From positions 1-16,386 of the forward strand of contig CAMPHU010000094.1 of assembly GCA_946886065.1 (NCBI GenBank): 16,386 bases of DNA. Reading direction: 5' to 3'. The stretch's first letter is position 1, and every line of letters starts with the position of its first letter. Source of the DNA: an uncultured Massilia sp. (GTDB taxonomy: Bacteria > Pseudomonadota > Gammaproteobacteria > Burkholderiales > Burkholderiaceae). Positions 13,731-16,386 of this stretch are shown piece by piece. A program made the position numbers and the translations under genes. The notes under the pieces were generated by a model, which did no database searches, was not told the origin of the DNA, and was given only the letters and a program-made list of their open reading frames with translations.

Positions 13731-15940
13731 ACGGTGGCGATCAGGGAAAGGACGAGTTGGACGAAGGCGGCGAATTCGCCGGCCCAGCGGGTCGACGCGC
13801 TGCGGTCGGCCTTGAGCGTGCGGCTGTCGTCGAGCTTGTTGACGTCGAGGTAATGGCCGCGGCGCGGGTCGAGCTGCGCCGACACAGCCTTGGTCGGGCG
13901 TACCCAGGTGAAGGTGCGCCAGTGCTCGTCGGTGTCCCACAGCACCGTCTCGCTGCTGCCGTCGGCGAACTTCACCACCAGGGTCTGCGGTACCGGGGCG
14001 CCGCCGCGGCGCAGGGTGACGGCGGTGCGGAAGGGGAAGGGACCGGTGCCCGCGGCCGGGTTCGGATGGGCCTTGTCCCATTGTTCGCGGATGCCCTCGA
14101 TGCGCTTGTCGACCGCTTCCTGGGTGTCTTCCACCTGCTTGCCGTCCACCAGGCGCGTGCCCGGCAGCGGCAGCACTTCCTCGCTGGCGATCTCCGCCAC
14201 GCGGTCGTCCACCCTGGCCGTGGCGAACACCTGCTGGGCGAATACCCGCTCGACCGCGGCGCGCTGACCGCTGCCGTCGGCCAGCGCCTCGCGCAGGTCG
14301 GCGATGCTCGGATGGCGGAACTTCCAGCGGCGGTAGTACTCCTTGAAGCCGCGCTCCATCGCCTCGCGGCCGATGCGCGCTTCCAGGTCGTGCATCACGG
14401 TGGCGCTGCGGGTATAGACCGGACCGATGCCCTGCAGGCGGTGCCAGGCGTTCTGGCCCGGCGCGTCGGCCGGGTTGTCGCGCGGGGCGCCCGCGCGCAC
14501 GCCGTCGAAGATCTCGAAGGCCGGATCGATGCCGATCCGCTTCAGGAATTGCGGGGCAGGGTGGATCCGCTGGCCGCGCTCGCGCACCATGCGGCTGTCC
14601 CAGTATTCGTTCAGCCCTTCGTCAAGGAAGGGCTCTTCGAATTCGTTCGAGGCCAGGATGCCATAGAAGTAGCCGTGCCCGAATTCATGGATGGTCACCA
14701 TGTCGAGCAGGAAGGACTCCATCGACTTCGGCTCGACCGAGTCGAAGCCCATGGCGGTGAAGAAGGTCGGGTATTCCATGCCGCCCGCTTCTTCCGCGTT
14801 ATGCGGCGGGATCACCACGGTCAGGGTCTTGTAGGGGTAGGGCCCGAGGGTGCGCGAGAAGTAGGCCAGCGAATCCTTGGCCGCCTTCATCGCCGGCTCG
14901 GCGCTGGCGGCGTATTCGGGCGGGTAGATCACCTGCACCGCCACGGTTGGGCTGCCCGGGCCGGTCCAGGTTTCGACCAGCGGCTTGGCGCTCCTGTTGT
15001 CGGCCATCCAGGCGAAGTCGTGGACATCGGCCTGCACGTAGCGGCGCGTCACCATGCCGTTCTTCTCGCTTGGCGCCCCCTGCAGCTCGCCGGTGGCGCC
15101 GACCGTATAGCCGCTGGGCACGGTGAGCGTGACGTCGAAGCGGCCGAAGTCGGCGTAGAACTCCGAGTTCTGGTGGAATTCGTGCGCGTTCCAGCGCGGC
15201 GCCGTGGCCCCGCGTTCGCCCGGCAGTTCGAGCACCGCGATTTTCGGGAACCATTGCGCCACCAGGTGGAAGCTGCCGAAATAGCCGGTGCGAGCGATCA
15301 CGCGCGGCAACTGGGTGGCGAAGCCGATGTCCAGCGTGGTCGAGGCGCCCGGGGCGACCGCCTGCGGCAGGTCCATGCGCACCACCGTGTGGTCGGTGGC
15401 CGGGCCCTTGTCGGGCTGGACGAAGTGCCAGGGCACGCTGGCGCCGGCCTGGCGCACGCTGCGCAGGGCGATATGGCCCCACTCGCCGTCCTTGGTGTCG
15501 ACGCCGCTGCGGAAACCCTGGCCGCTCTGGCGCTGCTCGGTGAAGAAGGTGCTGCCCGCGCCTTCGAAGGCGTTCATGTACAGGTGCACGTAGACGCTGC
15601 GCACGGGGATGGCGCTGCGGTTGCGCCAGGTGAGCGCTTGCCGCCCCGTCACCCGGTGCTTGACCGGGTCGAGCGTGGCCTCGATGCGGTACTGGACCAC
15701 GCGGTCCGACAGGGTCGCCTGCTCGCCATTGCGGATGCCGCCCCAGGCGTCCGGCGCGCTGGGCGTGGTCACGAAGGCGGCGTCGGGGGCGGCGAGGGCG
15801 ATGCCGTCGAGCGAGGGCGGCGGCGCGGCGGCCGGCGCATTGGCGCGGACGGTCCAGGCCAGGGCCAGGCCGGCGGTCAGCAGGGCCGCACCGGCGGCGC
15901 AGGCGGCCAGCATGGAACGGCTGCGGAAACGAATCTCCAT
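13727..15940 (-). CDS. M1-family zinc metallopeptidase, exported or membrane-anchored (737 aa)
   Basis: A gluzincin aminopeptidase-like enzyme. The zinc site HEFGH (H418, E419, H422) is followed 18 residues later by the third ligand E441 in DEGLNEYW, the exact M1 spacing. The exopeptidase motif appears as GGMEY (386-390) in place of GAMEN. The N-terminal M1 beta domain spans about 80-340. Residues 10-31 form a signal peptide or anchor, so the enzyme acts outside the cytoplasm. The protein ends in a hydrophobic tail (FAAFVQLVLSLIATV). The ATG at 15940 has AAGGAG five bases upstream; the in-frame ATG at 16012 would hide the export signal and lies upstream of the predicted promoter. The stop overlaps the start of a membrane-protein gene. 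Expression is probably controlled through the palindrome at 15990-16003. Confidence 0.93.
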   Translation of the reverse strand: MEIRFRSRSMLAACAAGAALLTAGLALAWTVRANAPAAAPPPSLDGIALAAPDAAFVTTPSAPDAWGGIRNGEQATLSDRVVQYRIEATLDPVKHRVTGRQALTWRNRSAIPVRSVYVHLYMNAFEGAGSTFFTEQRQSGQGFRSGVDTKDGEWGHIALRSVRQAGASVPWHFVQPDKGPATDHTVVRMDLPQAVAPGASTTLDIGFATQLPRVIARTGYFGSFHLVAQWFPKIAVLELPGERGATAPRWNAHEFHQNSEFYADFGRFDVTLTVPSGYTVGATGELQGAPSEKNGMVTRRYVQADVHDFAWMADNRSAKPLVETWTGPGSPTVAVQVIYPPEYAASAEPAMKAAKDSLAYFSRTLGPYPYKTLTVVIPPHNAEEAGGMEYPTFFTAMGFDSVEPKSMESFLLDMVTIHEFGHGYFYGILASNEFEEPFLDEGLNEYWDSRMVRERGQRIHPAPQFLKRIGIDPAFEIFDGVRAGAPRDNPADAPGQNAWHRLQGIGPVYTRSATVMHDLEARIGREAMERGFKEYYRRWKFRHPSIADLREALADGSGQRAAVERVFAQQVFATARVDDRVAEIASEEVLPLPGTRLVDGKQVEDTQEAVDKRIEGIREQWDKAHPNPAAGTGPFPFRTAVTLRRGGAPVPQTLVVKFADGSSETVLWDTDEHWRTFTWVRPTKAVSAQLDPRRGHYLDVNKLDDSRTLKADRSASTRWAGEFAAFVQLVLSLIATV

Positions 15941-15982
15941 CAGGACTCCTTGTTGTGAAAGGATGAGTTTTTTTGTGCTGTG

Positions 15983-16012
15983 ACTATATCGACAAGCTTG
16001 TCGCGGCGCCAA
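15983..16012 (-). promoter_or_regulatory. Promoter of the M1 peptidase unit with operator-like palindrome in its spacer
   Basis: Reading leftward, TTGGCG (16012-16007) and TATAGT (15988-15983) are separated by 18 bases. Almost all of this spacer is the perfect 14-bp palindrome CGACAAGCTTGTCG (15990-16003). A dimeric repressor bound there would block RNA polymerase. Transcription would start near 15976, and the peptidase ATG is at 15940 with AAGGAG before it. The regulator is not identifiable from this window. Confidence 0.5.
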
Positions 16013-16079
16013 GGTTTTCCGACGGACGGCATGAAACCATGCTTGAAGGGCAAAAAAGACGGGCAGGCCTTGCCAGGGT

Positions 16080-16085
16080 TATAAT
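16080..16085 (+). promoter_or_regulatory. -10 hexamer of the cobalamin-riboswitch transcript
   Basis: A perfect TATAAT ends about ten bases before the first paired element of the riboswitch, so transcription would start near 16092. The -35 region (about 16057-16062, AGACGG) is poor. Its position directly ahead of a structured leader makes it convincing. Confidence 0.55.
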
Positions 16086-16094
16086 CCTGCCCGT

Positions 16095-16300
16095 TCTGGT
16101 GCCCGCGTGCGCAGTCTGCGCGCGCAGTTAAACGGGAAACACGAAGCGGCAGTGCTACGCGCTGCAGCCAAGGTGTGCTGCCCCCGCAACGGTCAACAAG
16201 CGTCGCGTTCGTCGCGACAGGCCCCCTCGACAACCACTGTGCAGCCTGCATAGGAAGGTGAGGCGGTCCGTCTTGCAAGCCCGGATACCGGCCAGACAGG
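16095..16300 (+). ncRNA. Cobalamin (B12) riboswitch
   Basis: The conserved core elements occur in order on the plus strand: GTGCCCG (16099-16105), AGTTAAACGGGAAAC (16126-16140), GCTGCCCCCGCAACGGT (16177-16193), CCACTGTG (16234-16241), AGGAAGGTGAGGCGG (16252-16266) and the B12 box AAGCCCGGATACCGGCC (16277-16293). These match the adenosyl/aquo-cobalamin aptamer family. It should repress the downstream gene when B12 is plentiful. The regulated gene, often the outer-membrane receptor btuB or a cobalamin biosynthesis gene, lies beyond the right edge. The insert between 16201 and 16230 is a variable peripheral arm. Confidence 0.93.
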
Positions 16301-16301
16301 T

Positions 16302-16366
16302 GGAAGCGCGTTCGCACGCGGCTTCCGTTGACTCCGGCGTGCGGGGACGCAGGCCGGTGGCTTTTT
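16302..16366 (+). terminator. Riboswitch expression platform with terminator-like hairpin
   Basis: Two helices follow the aptamer. GGAAGC (16302-16307) pairs with GCTTCC (16321-16326), with further pairs inside and one bulge. Then CCGGC (16334-16338) pairs with GCCGG (16353-16357), followed by TGGCTTTTT ending at 16366. The T5 after the second helix suggests control by premature transcription termination. ATG triplets at 16372 and 16383 lack a ribosome binding site, and the first is closed by TGA after four codons. The true start is therefore probably outside the window. Confidence 0.5.
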
Positions 16367-16386
16367 CGAAAATGCATCCGACATGA

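Noticed and set aside
13676..15958. A 760-codon open frame on the plus strand opposite the M1 peptidase
   Set aside because: The opposite strand has an intact HExxH-x18-E peptidase with a ribosome binding site. This frame gives His/Arg/Gly-rich sequence typical of an antisense shadow.
16372..16386. Start codon of the riboswitch-controlled gene at 16372 or 16383
   Set aside because: The frame from 16372 stops after four codons, and no ribosome binding site precedes 16383. The gene start cannot be fixed from the bases available.

Overview
The window is a GC-rich bacterial chromosome segment (roughly 68-70% G+C in the genes) of a betaproteobacterium. I place it in the Burkholderiales, most likely Oxalobacteraceae close to Massilia/Telluria. 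That placement rests on gene content, codon use and protein resemblance judged by eye; no database search was possible. I see no rRNA, tRNA, CRISPR array, insertion sequence or phage gene, so this is mostly ordinary chromosome with a few unassigned genes.

Layout, left to right. (1) 1-540 (+): the 3' part of cysM, O-acetylserine sulfhydrylase B. (2) 757-1098 (-): a small helix-turn-helix protein behind an AT-rich 470-base spacer (1099-1571). The spacer carries a CsoR/RcnR/FrmR-like palindrome and a likely terminator. (3) 1572-6704 (-): a tight four-gene unit, transcribed right to left: MoxR ATPase, DUF58 protein, TgpA-type membrane transglutaminase, MltB-type lytic transglycosylase. Every junction overlaps by 1-4 bases. 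(4) 6860-7792 (+): a class II histone-deacetylase-like amidohydrolase, divergent from the moxR unit. (5) 7979-10101 (+): a strong promoter, a secreted lipase-like alpha/beta hydrolase and, two bases later, a membrane-anchored beta-rich protein. I cannot assign this pair to a described system. (6) 10126-10278 (-): a 50-residue putative membrane protein with a strong ribosome binding site, convergent with (5); its 3' end lies in a perfect 16-bp stem-loop. (7) 10436-11383 (+): the ribosome-assembly GTPase YlqF/RbgA. (8) 11431-12750 (-): a YgiD-type extradiol dioxygenase followed by an unrecognised 158-residue protein of lower G+C. (9) 12798-15940 (-): an M1 metallopeptidase translationally coupled to a six-helix membrane protein, with a 14-bp palindrome inside its promoter spacer. 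(10) 16080-16386 (+): a promoter, a cobalamin riboswitch and a terminator-like expression platform; the regulated gene lies beyond the window.

How the genes may work together: the moxR-DUF58-tgpA-mltB unit combines an AAA+ ATPase, its usual DUF58 partner, a periplasmic transglutaminase-fold domain and a murein-cleaving enzyme, which suggests envelope work. The hydrolase plus anchored-protein pair has the same order and topology as lipase-foldase pairs, although the second protein does not look like a lipase foldase. It is the best candidate here for something undescribed.
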